A DNA stretch of 64,000 bases from Paenibacillus sp. FSL R5-0345 (lineage in GTDB: Bacteria > Bacillota > Bacilli > Paenibacillales > Paenibacillaceae): assembly GCF_000758585.1 (NCBI RefSeq), contig NZ_CP009281.1, positions 1,798,001 through 1,862,000 of the forward strand, given 5' to 3'. The notes beneath the pieces were generated by a model. It was not told the origin of the DNA. It made no database searches and was given only the letters and a program-made list of their open reading frames with translations. The position numbers and the translations under genes are program-made. Shown one piece after another: positions 8,962 to 17,280 of the stretch; within the stretch, counting starts at the first letter, position 1, and the number at the start of each line of letters is the position of its first letter.

Positions 8962-9498
8962 ATGGAAACGCTGTATTTAGGCTGCTTGGCGCTAGGCGTC
9001 ATATTTGCCATAGTCAGCGTCCTGGTGGGCGATGTGATCGGAGATGCCTTACATGGGGTCTTTGATTTCGTATCTGTTGATTTTCTGAATCCCACCGTGC
9101 TGGCAGGAGGAATTACCGTGTTCGGCGGAGCGGGCCTTCTTCTTTCCCGGTACAGTGCTCTGGAAACTGGGGCGATCATTGCTTTGTCTTTGTTAACCGC
9201 CGCTTTTTTGGGAGTACTAATGTATCTAGGGGTTGTTAAGCCTATGGAAAAAAGTGAGATGTCCAATGGGTTCTCTATGAGTGATCTGCCTGGCAAGATC
9301 GGGGAAATCACAGTTCCTGTTCCCGCCACGGGTTATGGTGAGATTATGGTAAAGTTTGGAGCCGGCAATAGCCTGCATACGGCAGCAAGCTTTGATCATG
9401 AGTTGCTTCCGGCAGGGATTAAAGTTGTTGTAGTGGAAGTTAGAGAAGGCGTTGCGTTGGTATCAGAATTCGAGAAGAGAAGAGGAGTGGATCTTTAA
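8962..9498 (+). CDS. yuaF: NfeD-family membrane protein (YuaF-like)
   Basis: 178 residues. Three hydrophobic segments (about residues 4-24, 48-66 and 70-92) are followed by a soluble C-terminal domain of about 80 residues, starting LPGKIGEITVPVPATGYGEIMV, that reads as the beta-rich OB-fold of NfeD proteins. NfeD proteins are membrane partners of SPFH proteins, and the stop codon of this gene overlaps the start of the flotillin gene by one base (TAATG), indicating translational coupling. In B. subtilis YuaF works with FloT at membrane microdomains and in membrane fluidity control. Confidence 0.85.
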   Translation: METLYLGCLALGVIFAIVSVLVGDVIGDALHGVFDFVSVDFLNPTVLAGGITVFGGAGLLLSRYSALETGAIIALSLLTAAFLGVLMYLGVVKPMEKSEMSNGFSMSDLPGKIGEITVPVPATGYGEIMVKFGAGNSLHTAASFDHELLPAGIKVVVVEVREGVALVSEFEKRRGVDL

Positions 9499-11072
9499 TG
9501 TTCGGTATTCCTGAGTATTTGTTAATTCCTGCTGTTGTCGTCGCTGTTCTGTTTGTGCTAGGGATCGCATTCTGGGCACGTTACAAAACGGTAGGACCAG
9601 ATGAAGGGATGATCGTAACCGGTTCGTTTTTAGGGAGCAATCATATTTCTGACGATGGGTCTGGACGTAAAATAAAGATTGTGCGCGGAGGCGGGGCGTT
9701 TATCCTCCCAGTCTTTCAAAAGGCTGAATTTATGTCACTTCTTTCTCATAAACTCGATGTGACGACCCCAGAAGTATACACCGAGCAAGGTGTACCGGTA
9801 ATTGCTGACGGGGTTGCGATTATCAAGGTGGGCAGTTCCACTGAAGACGTGGCAACAGCCGCTGAGCAGTTCATGGGGAAACCGATTGAGGCGCTGAAGA
9901 GTGAAGCTCAAGAGGTACTTGAGGGGCATTTACGTGCAATACTCGGCTCCATGACTGTCGAGGAAGTATACCGTAACCGTGATCGTTTTGCGCAAGAGGT
10001 TCAAGGTGTGGCGGCACGCGATCTTAAGAAAATGGGTCTGCAAATTGTCTCCTTCACCATCAAAGATGTGCGAGACAAACATGGATACTTAGAAGCGTTA
10101 GGTAAGCCGCGGATTGCTGCGGTGAAGCGGGACGCAGAGATCGCTGAAGCAGAAGCTGTGCGTGATGCGAGAATTCAAAAGGCGAACGCTGAGGAGCAAG
10201 GGCAAAAAGCAGAGCTGCTGCGGGATACGAATATCGCTGAAGCCTCCAAGGATAACCAGCTTAAGGTGGCAGCGTTTAAGCGGGATCAGGATACTGCGAA
10301 GGCGGAAGCTGACCAGGCTTACCATATTCAAGAGGCACGTGCGAAGCAGACCGTTGTCGAAGAGCAGATGAAGGTTGAGCTGGTGCGTAAGGAACGTGAA
10401 ATCGATCTGCAAGCGAAAGAAATTCAAGTTCGTGAGAAGCAGTACGACGCAGAAGTGAAGAAAAAAGCGGAAGCGGATCGTTACGCAGTAGAGCAAGCGG
10501 CAGAAGCTGATAAGGCGAAGAGAATGCGTGAAGCGGATGCGTTGCAATACAGTATTGAGACGCAGGCTAAAGCAACAGCGGAGCAAAAGCGCCTTGAAGG
10601 TCAAGCGATGGCGGATGCAGAGCTGGCAAAAGGTACTGCGGATGCCGAAGTTATCCGCTTGCGCGGTCTAGCGGAAGCAGAAGCAAAAGAGAAGCTGGCA
10701 GAAGCCTTCCAGAAATTCGGCGAAGCAGCCGTGCTCGATATTATCGTCAAAATGCTGCCAGATTTGGCTGGACAAATTGCGAAGCCGCTGGCATCCATTG
10801 ATAAGCTTACTGTTGTAGATACCGGTAATGGTGAAGGTGCGGCACGTGTCAGTAACTATGTAACTCAGTTGATGTCTACGGCTCCTGAGATGCTGAAGAG
10901 CGTCTCTGGGATTGACGTAGAGGCCCTGATCAAAGGGCTGACGACAAGATCCTCAGGGGCAGCTGGAAGCAAGGCAGTTCCAGTCGCACCCGCGGCCTCT
11001 CTGCAACCTCCAGCAGCCTCGGAGGGAGCGAGCAAAGCTTCAACTTCTGTGGCGGAGCAACCTGAAGGCTAG
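9498..11072 (+). CDS. floT: flotillin (SPFH/band 7 membrane scaffold protein)
   Basis: 524 residues. One N-terminal membrane segment or hairpin (about residues 8-26) precedes the SPFH domain (about 30-200), which includes IVRGGGAFILPVFQ and the LDVTTPEVYTEQGVPV stretch typical of flotillins. Residues about 200-400 form a long charged coiled coil rich in EA repeats (AEIAEAEAVRDARIQ, ADAELAKGTADAEVI), the oligomerisation region. The C-terminal 60 residues are rich in alanine, proline and serine. Flotillins scaffold membrane microdomains and recruit signalling and secretion proteins. It is translationally coupled to the NfeD gene and followed by a terminator. B. subtilis FloT is about 509 residues, close to this length. 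Confidence 0.95.
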   Translation: MFGIPEYLLIPAVVVAVLFVLGIAFWARYKTVGPDEGMIVTGSFLGSNHISDDGSGRKIKIVRGGGAFILPVFQKAEFMSLLSHKLDVTTPEVYTEQGVPVIADGVAIIKVGSSTEDVATAAEQFMGKPIEALKSEAQEVLEGHLRAILGSMTVEEVYRNRDRFAQEVQGVAARDLKKMGLQIVSFTIKDVRDKHGYLEALGKPRIAAVKRDAEIAEAEAVRDARIQKANAEEQGQKAELLRDTNIAEASKDNQLKVAAFKRDQDTAKAEADQAYHIQEARAKQTVVEEQMKVELVRKEREIDLQAKEIQVREKQYDAEVKKKAEADRYAVEQAAEADKAKRMREADALQYSIETQAKATAEQKRLEGQAMADAELAKGTADAEVIRLRGLAEAEAKEKLAEAFQKFGEAAVLDIIVKMLPDLAGQIAKPLASIDKLTVVDTGNGEGAARVSNYVTQLMSTAPEMLKSVSGIDVEALIKGLTTRSSGAAGSKAVPVAPAASLQPPAASEGASKASTSVAEQPEG

Positions 11073-11106
11073 TGTAAGCAATAATTATAGAATAATTTAA
11101 CTTAAG

Positions 11107-11146
11107 GTAAGCTCGGTGATTGCTGCCGGGCTTACTCTATGTTTTT
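11107..11146 (+). terminator. terminator of the flotillin operon
   Basis: A 10-bp stem with one T-G wobble (11107-11116 with 11126-11135), a 9-base loop and a TCTATGTTTTTA tail. It overlaps an in-frame ATG at 11139 of the next gene, an argument against using that ATG as a start. Confidence 0.7.
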
Positions 11147-11183
11147 AGGTCTTTTAGTTATTGAATGGGAGAGGTGCGAGAAC

Positions 11184-11891
11184 GTGCAGTTGATTTTAGA
11201 TGATATTCAAAAGAGCTTTGATGGTAAACAGGTCATTAAAGGTGCTGATTTTACCTTTGAAAGAGGGAAGATATACGGGCTGCTCGGACGAAATGGAGCA
11301 GGCAAAACCACACTTTTCAATTGTCTGAGCGGTGAGGTTCAAATGGATAGCGGCGCTGCCTTTATCGGTGAGAAGGATAATGCCCGTCCGCTTCGTGACG
11401 AGGACATCGGATATGTATTTTCTCTCCCCATCTTACCTGAGTTTCTAACAGGTTATGAGTTCGTAAAGTTTTATATGGACATTAACCGTGAGAAGATCGA
11501 TCCGAATAAAAGCATTGAAGATTATTTTTCCATTATTAAGTTTGAGGAAGAAGATCGCCACCGGCTGATTAAGGGCTATTCCCACGGAATGAAGAATAAA
11601 ATTCAAATGCTCTGCTTTATCATTACTCGACCGCCTTTGATTTTACTAGATGAGCCTTTAACTTCTTTTGACGTTGTTGTCGCTCTTGAGATCAAGAAGT
11701 TGCTGCGCGAGATGAAGCAGGATCACATCATTATTTTTTCTATGCATATTTTGCAATTGGCCGCCGATTTATGTGACGAGTTGGTTATTCTAAATCATGG
11801 AACCCTTCAAGAAATTCCGCGTGAGACCCTACAAAGTCCAGAATTTGAGGAACAGATTATAGCTTTACTTCAGGATGGCAACAATGATTAG
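11184..11891 (+). CDS. ABC transporter ATP-binding protein
   Basis: 235 residues. Walker A GRNGAGKTT is near residue 38, a signature-like loop (KGYSHGMKNKIQ, in place of LSGGQ) around 135, Walker B LILLDEPLTSFD around 160, and an H-loop histidine in FSMHILQ. The degenerate signature KGYSHGMK is typical of exporter-type or EcsA/YthP-like ATPases in Firmicutes. The start chosen is GTG 11184, 8 bases after GAGAGGTG; an ATG at 11139 lies inside the preceding terminator. The end overlaps the permease gene, so the two are an exporter pair. The substrate is unknown. Confidence 0.9.
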   Translation: MQLILDDIQKSFDGKQVIKGADFTFERGKIYGLLGRNGAGKTTLFNCLSGEVQMDSGAAFIGEKDNARPLRDEDIGYVFSLPILPEFLTGYEFVKFYMDINREKIDPNKSIEDYFSIIKFEEEDRHRLIKGYSHGMKNKIQMLCFIITRPPLILLDEPLTSFDVVVALEIKKLLREMKQDHIIIFSMHILQLAADLCDELVILNHGTLQEIPRETLQSPEFEEQIIALLQDGNND

Positions 11892-13497
11892 GACACTTCG
11901 CAGCATCCAGAGGATTCGAGGCTCGTCCGGAGCCAATCGGCTGATTTACTATTTTAGAAAGCTACCTGTTCTTGGTAAACTTTTAAAAGATGATATCTAC
12001 TCCAATGTTGCCCTAAAAGAAGTCTTTGCTGGGATTGTAGCTGTACTGAAGGTACTGTGGGGATTTTTAAATAAGTTCGCTTATTTGGGAATTGTGATAT
12101 ATTTGCCAATCATTCTCACACACAAAGAAATGCCGCTCGCCGAACAGTATGCATTGTTCCTACATATTTTTATCATTCTAAGCTTTATAGTGGCTGGAGT
12201 TTCGAATGTATTTATATTAGAGCCCAAACGGGATAAATATATATGTGTGAAGCTAATGAGGATTCCGGCTAAACAGTATATGCATGCTACGCTATTACTT
12301 AAAGGCCTAACATTCTTTATTTATTTTGTGCCAGCTTTAACCGTTTTTGCGGGGATTTTTGGCGCACCGCTGTGGCATGGCATATGGCTTACAGTACTGT
12401 TAACGGCCTGGAGAATAGTCACCGAGGCTCTAAACCTTTGGTTTTTTGATAAAAAGGGAATTGTGTTAGTTAAAAAGATGAGTTGGGTATGGTCGGTGAT
12501 TGGACTAGGTGGTTTACTTGCCTATGTGCCCCTTTATCTTGGAAATGCTTTTGTAAATGATACGGCAGGATTTAGTGTCCCATTGAGTCTTGTGATTGTT
12601 GTACTTGGAGGAATTGCAGCTGTGTATATTGGGAAATATCCTAACTATCGCAGTGCTGTAGATGTTGTCACCAAGATAGATGATCCACTGCTGGATATGA
12701 ATCGGATGATGAGAGAGGCGAGGGTGGCGGAAGTCCAGACCAAGGAGAAGGACTTTTCGTCGGAAGAGCTTAAGGGTAAAGCTTTTCAAGGAAAAACAGG
12801 TTACGCCTATCTGAATGCTATTTTTTTCTCCAGGCATAAACGCTTGTTAATTCAACCCATCCAGAGACGTTTAACCATCATTGGTGTGCTCTTTTTAGTG
12901 GCTGTCCTAATGATGCTCATTTCGCCAGAGACTTCGTCTAAGTTTACGACCTATCTGCTAAGCGGACTTCCTTTTTTTGTATTTATAATGAACTATACCT
13001 CTATAGGTGAGCGTGTATGCAAAGCGATGTTTTACAATTGTGATCTAAGCTTATTAAGGTATGGTTTTTATCGTGAACAATCAGCAATTCTGGACAATTT
13101 CAAAATACGTCTTATTAAGTTGAGTGGACTTAATCTTATTCCTGCTTTCGCTATATGTTCTGCATGTACGCTGCTGTTTCTGCTCTCTGGTGCAGATTGG
13201 GGTTTGATGGATGCGGTGATCTTTTGGGTAACGATTCTTTGTCTTTCCTTGTTCTTCTCGGTGCACCACTTGTTCATGTATTATATTTTTCAACCGTACA
13301 GCACAGAGCTAAATATGAAGAATCCGTTCTTTGTTATCGTCAACAGCATTGTCATGGGACTAAGTGTGGCTTGTATCGGATTTCCAAAAGCATCGTCAAT
13401 TTTTACACTAGTTGTTCTGACGGGAACGATAGCTTATATGGTTATTGCCGTGACATTGGTATACAAGTTCTCCAGCCGAACCTTTCGGGTAAAATAG
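11875..13497 (+). CDS. ABC transporter permease (large multi-span membrane protein)
   Basis: 540 residues with about ten or more hydrophobic segments, grouped in two blocks (about residues 60-250 and 340-535), with a charged cytoplasmic loop between them (about 255-320, rich in K, E and R). An amphipathic start MIRTLRSIQRIRGSSGANR precedes the first span. The reading frame overlaps the ATPase gene by 17 bases (or 8 if the ATG at 11884 is used), so the two are translationally coupled. It resembles YthQ-type permeases of Bacillus in size and pairing, but no conserved functional motif was recognised and no substrate is proposed. Confidence 0.82.
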   Translation: MATMIRTLRSIQRIRGSSGANRLIYYFRKLPVLGKLLKDDIYSNVALKEVFAGIVAVLKVLWGFLNKFAYLGIVIYLPIILTHKEMPLAEQYALFLHIFIILSFIVAGVSNVFILEPKRDKYICVKLMRIPAKQYMHATLLLKGLTFFIYFVPALTVFAGIFGAPLWHGIWLTVLLTAWRIVTEALNLWFFDKKGIVLVKKMSWVWSVIGLGGLLAYVPLYLGNAFVNDTAGFSVPLSLVIVVLGGIAAVYIGKYPNYRSAVDVVTKIDDPLLDMNRMMREARVAEVQTKEKDFSSEELKGKAFQGKTGYAYLNAIFFSRHKRLLIQPIQRRLTIIGVLFLVAVLMMLISPETSSKFTTYLLSGLPFFVFIMNYTSIGERVCKAMFYNCDLSLLRYGFYREQSAILDNFKIRLIKLSGLNLIPAFAICSACTLLFLLSGADWGLMDAVIFWVTILCLSLFFSVHHLFMYYIFQPYSTELNMKNPFFVIVNSIVMGLSVACIGFPKASSIFTLVVLTGTIAYMVIAVTLVYKFSSRTFRVK

Positions 13498-13627
13498 AAC
13501 GCAGAGTGTCCTTCTAATATCGGAATGTTGATGATATGATGGTAACAAGAGTTTTTTTAATCGTACCGTTTCATGTTGCGTTTGCTGCTTGGAAGTCAGG
13601 TGTTTAGAAATAAAAGAGGTGGCAAAT

Positions 13628-14503
13628 ATGAGTAGCATAACTGTAGCAAAGGTGTTAAATAACAACGTTATCATTGCGGACCATCCCCAATATTCCGAGG
13701 TTGTTGTGATTGGCAAAGGGATAGGGTTTAATCGAAAATTGCATGATCAGATTAATCTATCCTCTGTGGAGAAGATGTTTATTCTCCGTAGCCAGGAAGA
13801 GCAGGAACAATATAAACAGCTTCTTCCCCAAGTGGATGAGAAGTTGATTGAGATTGTACATGAAATTTTGTTATATATTATGAATTGCAGTAGTCAACCG
13901 CTTAATGAACATGTTCATATTGCACTCACCGATCATATCTCATTTGCTATACGGCGTTATGAACAAAATATCCCTATTCATAACCCATTTCTGTATGAGA
14001 CTAAGGAAATTTATCCTGAAGAGTACAAGATGGCAGAGTATGCGATTGAGCGAATTAATGAAGGTATGGGTGTGGAATTACCCGTAGATGAGGTGGGCTT
14101 TGTGGCACTTCATATCGTTAGCGCGTTGAGTAATAGACAAATTTCTGAGGTTAGACAACATTCGCTTTTGATTGCGGATTTGATTGGAATCGTAGAGAAT
14201 AACCTCGAATATCGAATTCCTCGTGATTCACTTGATTATTCGCGATTGGTGACTCATTTACGATTTGTTCTTGAAAGACTGCGCCGTGGAGAATCGGTAA
14301 GGGAGACTTCTACGCTGGATGGTCTAATGAAACGGGAATATCCCGAAATGTATACCTTGGCTTGGCAATTAACTAAGGTTATCGAGAACCGAGTGCGAAT
14401 TCCTGTGTATCCAGCAGAGGTCAGCTATTTGACAGTTCACCTGCAACGTCTTGCTCAGAAGAAAGAGGATGAAATGGATATGGAGACGAAAGGTAAAGCT
14501 TGA
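13628..14503 (+). CDS. glcT: transcription antiterminator GlcT (BglG family)
   Basis: 291 residues. The N-terminal 60 residues are the RNA-binding CAT domain (VAKVLNNNVIIADHPQYSEV, then VIGKGIGFNRK), close to B. subtilis GlcT. Two PTS regulation domains follow, with phosphorylatable histidines in NEHVHIALTDHISFAIRR (PRD1) and VGFVALHIVSA and TVHLQRL (PRD2). When glucose is transported, unphosphorylated GlcT binds the RAT in the ptsG leader and prevents terminator formation. The gene lies directly upstream of that leader (RAT 14671-14699) and ptsG. The start is ATG 13628 behind AAAGAGGTGG; an in-frame upstream codon at 13589 lacks a ribosome site. Confidence 0.96.
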   Translation: MSSITVAKVLNNNVIIADHPQYSEVVVIGKGIGFNRKLHDQINLSSVEKMFILRSQEEQEQYKQLLPQVDEKLIEIVHEILLYIMNCSSQPLNEHVHIALTDHISFAIRRYEQNIPIHNPFLYETKEIYPEEYKMAEYAIERINEGMGVELPVDEVGFVALHIVSALSNRQISEVRQHSLLIADLIGIVENNLEYRIPRDSLDYSRLVTHLRFVLERLRRGESVRETSTLDGLMKREYPEMYTLAWQLTKVIENRVRIPVYPAEVSYLTVHLQRLAQKKEDEMDMETKGKA

Positions 14504-14611
14504 TAAGCATAAACGTCTTTGGCCTCCTCATAAGGCCGGAAAGCGTTTAAGCGAGAAAAATATGGATAATGTATAGTGTGAAATTTATACTTTCTAATAT
14601 TAAAAAAAAGC

Positions 14612-14640
14612 TTGTCACTTCAAAAAAACGGTGCTACAAT
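14612..14640 (+). promoter_or_regulatory. sigma-A promoter of ptsGHI
   Basis: TTGTCA (14612-14617), 17-bp spacer, TACAAT (14635-14640). Transcription would begin near 14647, about 24 nt before the RAT, giving a leader of roughly 190 nt before ptsG. Confidence 0.85.
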
Positions 14641-14670
14641 ATCCGTGTCCTAATTAAAACAGAATACCAA

Positions 14671-14699
14671 GCGTGTAACTGATTCGATCAGGCATGAGT
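14671..14699 (+). promoter_or_regulatory. RAT (ribonucleic antiterminator) bound by GlcT
   Basis: A 29-nt element with the core ACTGATTCGATCAGGCATGAG, matching the pattern of BglG-family RAT sites (short CTGAT/ATCAG stem with a 3-base loop, flanked by TGTAA and GGCATGAG). Its last ten bases (from 14690) are also the left arm of the downstream terminator, the classical mutually exclusive arrangement. The glcT gene lies immediately upstream. Confidence 0.88.
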
Positions 14700-14795
14700 G
14701 ATTTACAGTATTTTGGTTGCTAGTCCCCATCTTGGGGTAATCTAACCTTAGCGTTAGATAACAACCTTTATACTGTGTTGCTCATGCCTTTTTTG
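14690..14795 (+). terminator. GlcT-controlled leader terminator of ptsG, large and branched
   Basis: The base stem pairs AGGCATGAG (14690-14698) with CTCATGCCT (14781-14789), extended by ACAGTA (14705-14710) with TACTGT (14771-14776), and ends in TTTTTT. Unusually the apex is not a simple loop: GGTTG (14715-14719) pairs with CAACC (14762-14766) and encloses two hairpins, CCCC/GGGG (14725-14728 with 14734-14737) and ATCTAAC/GTTAGAT (14740-14746 with 14753-14759), a three-way junction. Confidence 0.85.
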
Positions 14796-14839
14796 GCATC
14801 TGTTTTTACTGAAAATGTGAATAATGAAAGGAAGTGACC

Positions 14840-16906
14840 ATGATGTTCAAAAAGCTTTTCGGCGTTTTACAAAGAGTCGGTAAAGCGCTAATGCTCCCGG
14901 TAGCCATACTGCCAGCAGCCGGTCTGCTCCTTGGAATAGGAAACATGCTGGTAAACCCCGATTTTCTACAATACGTTCCGGCTCTTGAGAACGATGTAGT
15001 TCAGGCAATAGCGAACGTATTGATGAACTCAGGGCAAATTGTATTTGATAATTTATCCTTACTATTTGCCGTGGGTGTTGCCATCGGTTTATCCGGTGGT
15101 GAGGGTGTTGCTGGTCTAGCCGCTATTATCGGTTTCCTCGTAATGAATGTTACGATGGGTACTGTAATTGGCGTCAATGATTATGTCCTGAGCCAAGGTG
15201 ATTTTTCCTATGCTAGCGTCTTAGGAATTCCAACACTGCAAACGGGGGTATTTGGAGGTATACTCGTCGGTATATTGGCATCGTCCATGTACAAACGATT
15301 CTTCAAAATCGAACTTCCATCCTACCTGGGTTTCTTCGCAGGTAAACGTTTCGTTCCGATCATGACTGCGGTAACGTCTTTGCTTCTTGGTCTGGCATTG
15401 ACCTTAGTTTGGCCGCCAATTCAACACGGTCTGAACTATGTATCCCAAAGTATGATTGATACGAATAAAACGCTCGCTGCGTTTATCTTCGGTACGATCG
15501 AACGCTCGCTCATTCCTTTTGGTCTGCATCACATCTTCTATTCTCCGTTCTGGTATGAATTTGGTACCTACGTTGATAAAGCAGGAGAATTGGTACGTGG
15601 TGACCAACGGATCTTCATGCAGCAGCTTCGTGATGGCGTAGAATTCACAGCAGGAACATTTACAACAGGTAAGTATCCATTCATGATGTTTGGTCTTCCA
15701 GCAGCTGCTCTGGCTATCTATCATGAAGCTAAACCTCATAACAAAAAACTTGTCGGTGGCTTGATGCTTTCCGCAGCATTAACTTCATTCCTGACAGGGA
15801 TTACTGAGCCGCTTGAATTCTCGTTCTTGTTCGTGGCTCCACTGTTGTTCGCAGTACATGCTGTTTTTGCTGGTTTGTCCTTTATGACCATGCATATCCT
15901 TAATGTCAAGATTGGTATGACTTTCTCGGGTGGCTTTATCGATTACGTGCTATTTGGTATAATCCCGAACCGCACGGCTTGGTGGCTCGTAATTCCAGTA
16001 GGTCTTGCTCTTGCCGTAATTTACTACTTCGGATTCCGCTTTGTTATTCGGAAGTTCAACTTGATGACTCCGGGTCGTGAAGAGGATACGGGTGAAGTCG
16101 AAGATACAAACACAGAAGCAGTTTCTAAAACGGGTGATGATTTACCACGAAACATCTTGTCTGCGTTGGGTGGTAAAGAGAATATCGCTCATCTGGATGC
16201 TTGTATTACCCGCCTTCGTGTGGAGGTTAAAGATAAATCAGGCGTGGATAAGACTCGTCTGAAGAAGTTAGGTGCATCAGGTGTACTCGAGGTGGGTAAT
16301 AACATTCAAGCGATCTTCGGTACACGTTCCGATACCATAAAATCGCAGATTCAAGATGTAATTAGCGGGAAGACACCTGCAGCAACACCAGCAGCGGCTA
16401 AGCCAGAGCCTGAGGAAGAACAGCAGGCAGGTGAAGCAGGTGAAGCGATTATCAAAGAAGATATCGTCTCTCCGGTAAATGGTGAACTGGTGGATATCAC
16501 TGAGGTTCCAGATGCGGTATTCTCCCAAAAAATGACGGGTGATGGTTTTGCTTTCCTATCTGATGATGGAAAGATTGCTTCGCCAGTCTACGGTAAAGTG
16601 TTTAATGTGTTCCCGAGCAAGCATGCTATCGGCATTATGTCCGATGGAGGCAAGGAAGTGCTCGTTCATATAGGGGTTAATACAGTTAAGCTTAAAGGTC
16701 AAGGCTTTACAGTTCTAGTTGAAGAGGGCGACCTTGTAGCTGCTGGACAGCCGATCATGGAAGTGGATTTAGAATATGTAAAAGCACATGCGCCATCTGT
16801 AATGTCTCCTGTTATTTTCTCTAATTTGCCAGAGGGATCTTCCGTAACCTTGAAGAAGCCAGGCAAGGTGTCAATTGGTGATAAAGATATTATTACCATT
16901 CAGTAA
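14840..16906 (+). CDS. ptsG: PTS glucose transporter, EIICBA fusion
   Basis: About 688 residues in the order EIIC-EIIB-EIIA. EIIC (about residues 1-405) is a multi-span channel with the family motifs LPVAILPAAGLLLGIGN and GITEPLEFSFLFVAP. EIIB (about 430-510) has the phosphorylated cysteine in LDACITRLRVEV (Cys455 from this start). After a short A/P/E-rich linker, EIIA (about 540-688) has the phospho-histidine in VLVHIGVNTVKL (His610). It imports glucose with concomitant phosphorylation, using phosphate from EI and HPr encoded just downstream. ATG 14840 (or 14843) follows GAAAGGAAGTGA; GTG 14834 is less likely. Expression is controlled by GlcT antitermination. Confidence 0.96.
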   Translation: MMFKKLFGVLQRVGKALMLPVAILPAAGLLLGIGNMLVNPDFLQYVPALENDVVQAIANVLMNSGQIVFDNLSLLFAVGVAIGLSGGEGVAGLAAIIGFLVMNVTMGTVIGVNDYVLSQGDFSYASVLGIPTLQTGVFGGILVGILASSMYKRFFKIELPSYLGFFAGKRFVPIMTAVTSLLLGLALTLVWPPIQHGLNYVSQSMIDTNKTLAAFIFGTIERSLIPFGLHHIFYSPFWYEFGTYVDKAGELVRGDQRIFMQQLRDGVEFTAGTFTTGKYPFMMFGLPAAALAIYHEAKPHNKKLVGGLMLSAALTSFLTGITEPLEFSFLFVAPLLFAVHAVFAGLSFMTMHILNVKIGMTFSGGFIDYVLFGIIPNRTAWWLVIPVGLALAVIYYFGFRFVIRKFNLMTPGREEDTGEVEDTNTEAVSKTGDDLPRNILSALGGKENIAHLDACITRLRVEVKDKSGVDKTRLKKLGASGVLEVGNNIQAIFGTRSDTIKSQIQDVISGKTPAATPAAAKPEPEEEQQAGEAGEAIIKEDIVSPVNGELVDITEVPDAVFSQKMTGDGFAFLSDDGKIASPVYGKVFNVFPSKHAIGIMSDGGKEVLVHIGVNTVKLKGQGFTVLVEEGDLVAAGQPIMEVDLEYVKAHAPSVMSPVIFSNLPEGSSVTLKKPGKVSIGDKDIITIQ

Positions 16907-16921
16907 AAGTGCAAGGGCTGA

Positions 16922-16948
16922 CGCTTCCTTTAAATCTTAAAGGGAGCG
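16922..16948 (+). other. intercistronic hairpin between ptsG and ptsH
   Basis: A 10-bp stem with one wobble pair (16922-16931 with 16939-16948) and a 7-base loop, not followed by a T run. It more likely acts in mRNA processing or stability, or as a weak attenuator, than as a full terminator; ptsH and ptsI have no obvious promoter of their own. Confidence 0.5.
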
Positions 16949-17004
16949 AAGCTTTCACTATAAATTAAAATATTCTATTAAAAGAAAGCGAGTTGGATAA
17001 TATT

Positions 17005-17280
17005 ATGCAAACAACATTCAGAATTATTGATGAAGATGGAATTCACGCACGTCCGGCAACTGCCTTGGTAAATACAGCAACGAAATTCAAAGGTACAGAA
17101 GCTTATGCAGAAGCAAAAGGTAAAAAAGTTACATTGAAATCTATCCTTGGCGTATTGTCATTGGGTCTGGAAGCTGGAGACACTTTGTCTCTGATTACTG
17201 AAGGCAGCGAAGAAGCTGAAGCTCTGAGCGCACTTTCTGATGTAATGATCAAAGAAGGGCTAGGGGAAATCCATGAATAA
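17005..17280 (+). CDS. ptsH: phosphocarrier protein HPr
   Basis: 91 residues. The active-site motif [11 protein letters not shown] holds His14 (equivalent to His15 of B. subtilis), phosphorylated by EI. The regulatory serine is Ser46 in [11 protein letters not shown], the HPr kinase site; phospho-Ser-HPr is the co-repressor that makes CcpA bind cre boxes, linking this gene with the cre sites proposed elsewhere in the window. ATG 17005 is chosen over TTG 16993; the ribosome site (AAAGAAAGCGAG) is some distance upstream. The gene overlaps ptsI by 8 bases. Confidence 0.97.
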   Translation: MQTTFRIIDEDGIHARPATALVNTATKFKGTEAYAEAKGKKVTLKSILGVLSLGLEAGDTLSLITEGSEEAEALSALSDVMIKEGLGEIHE

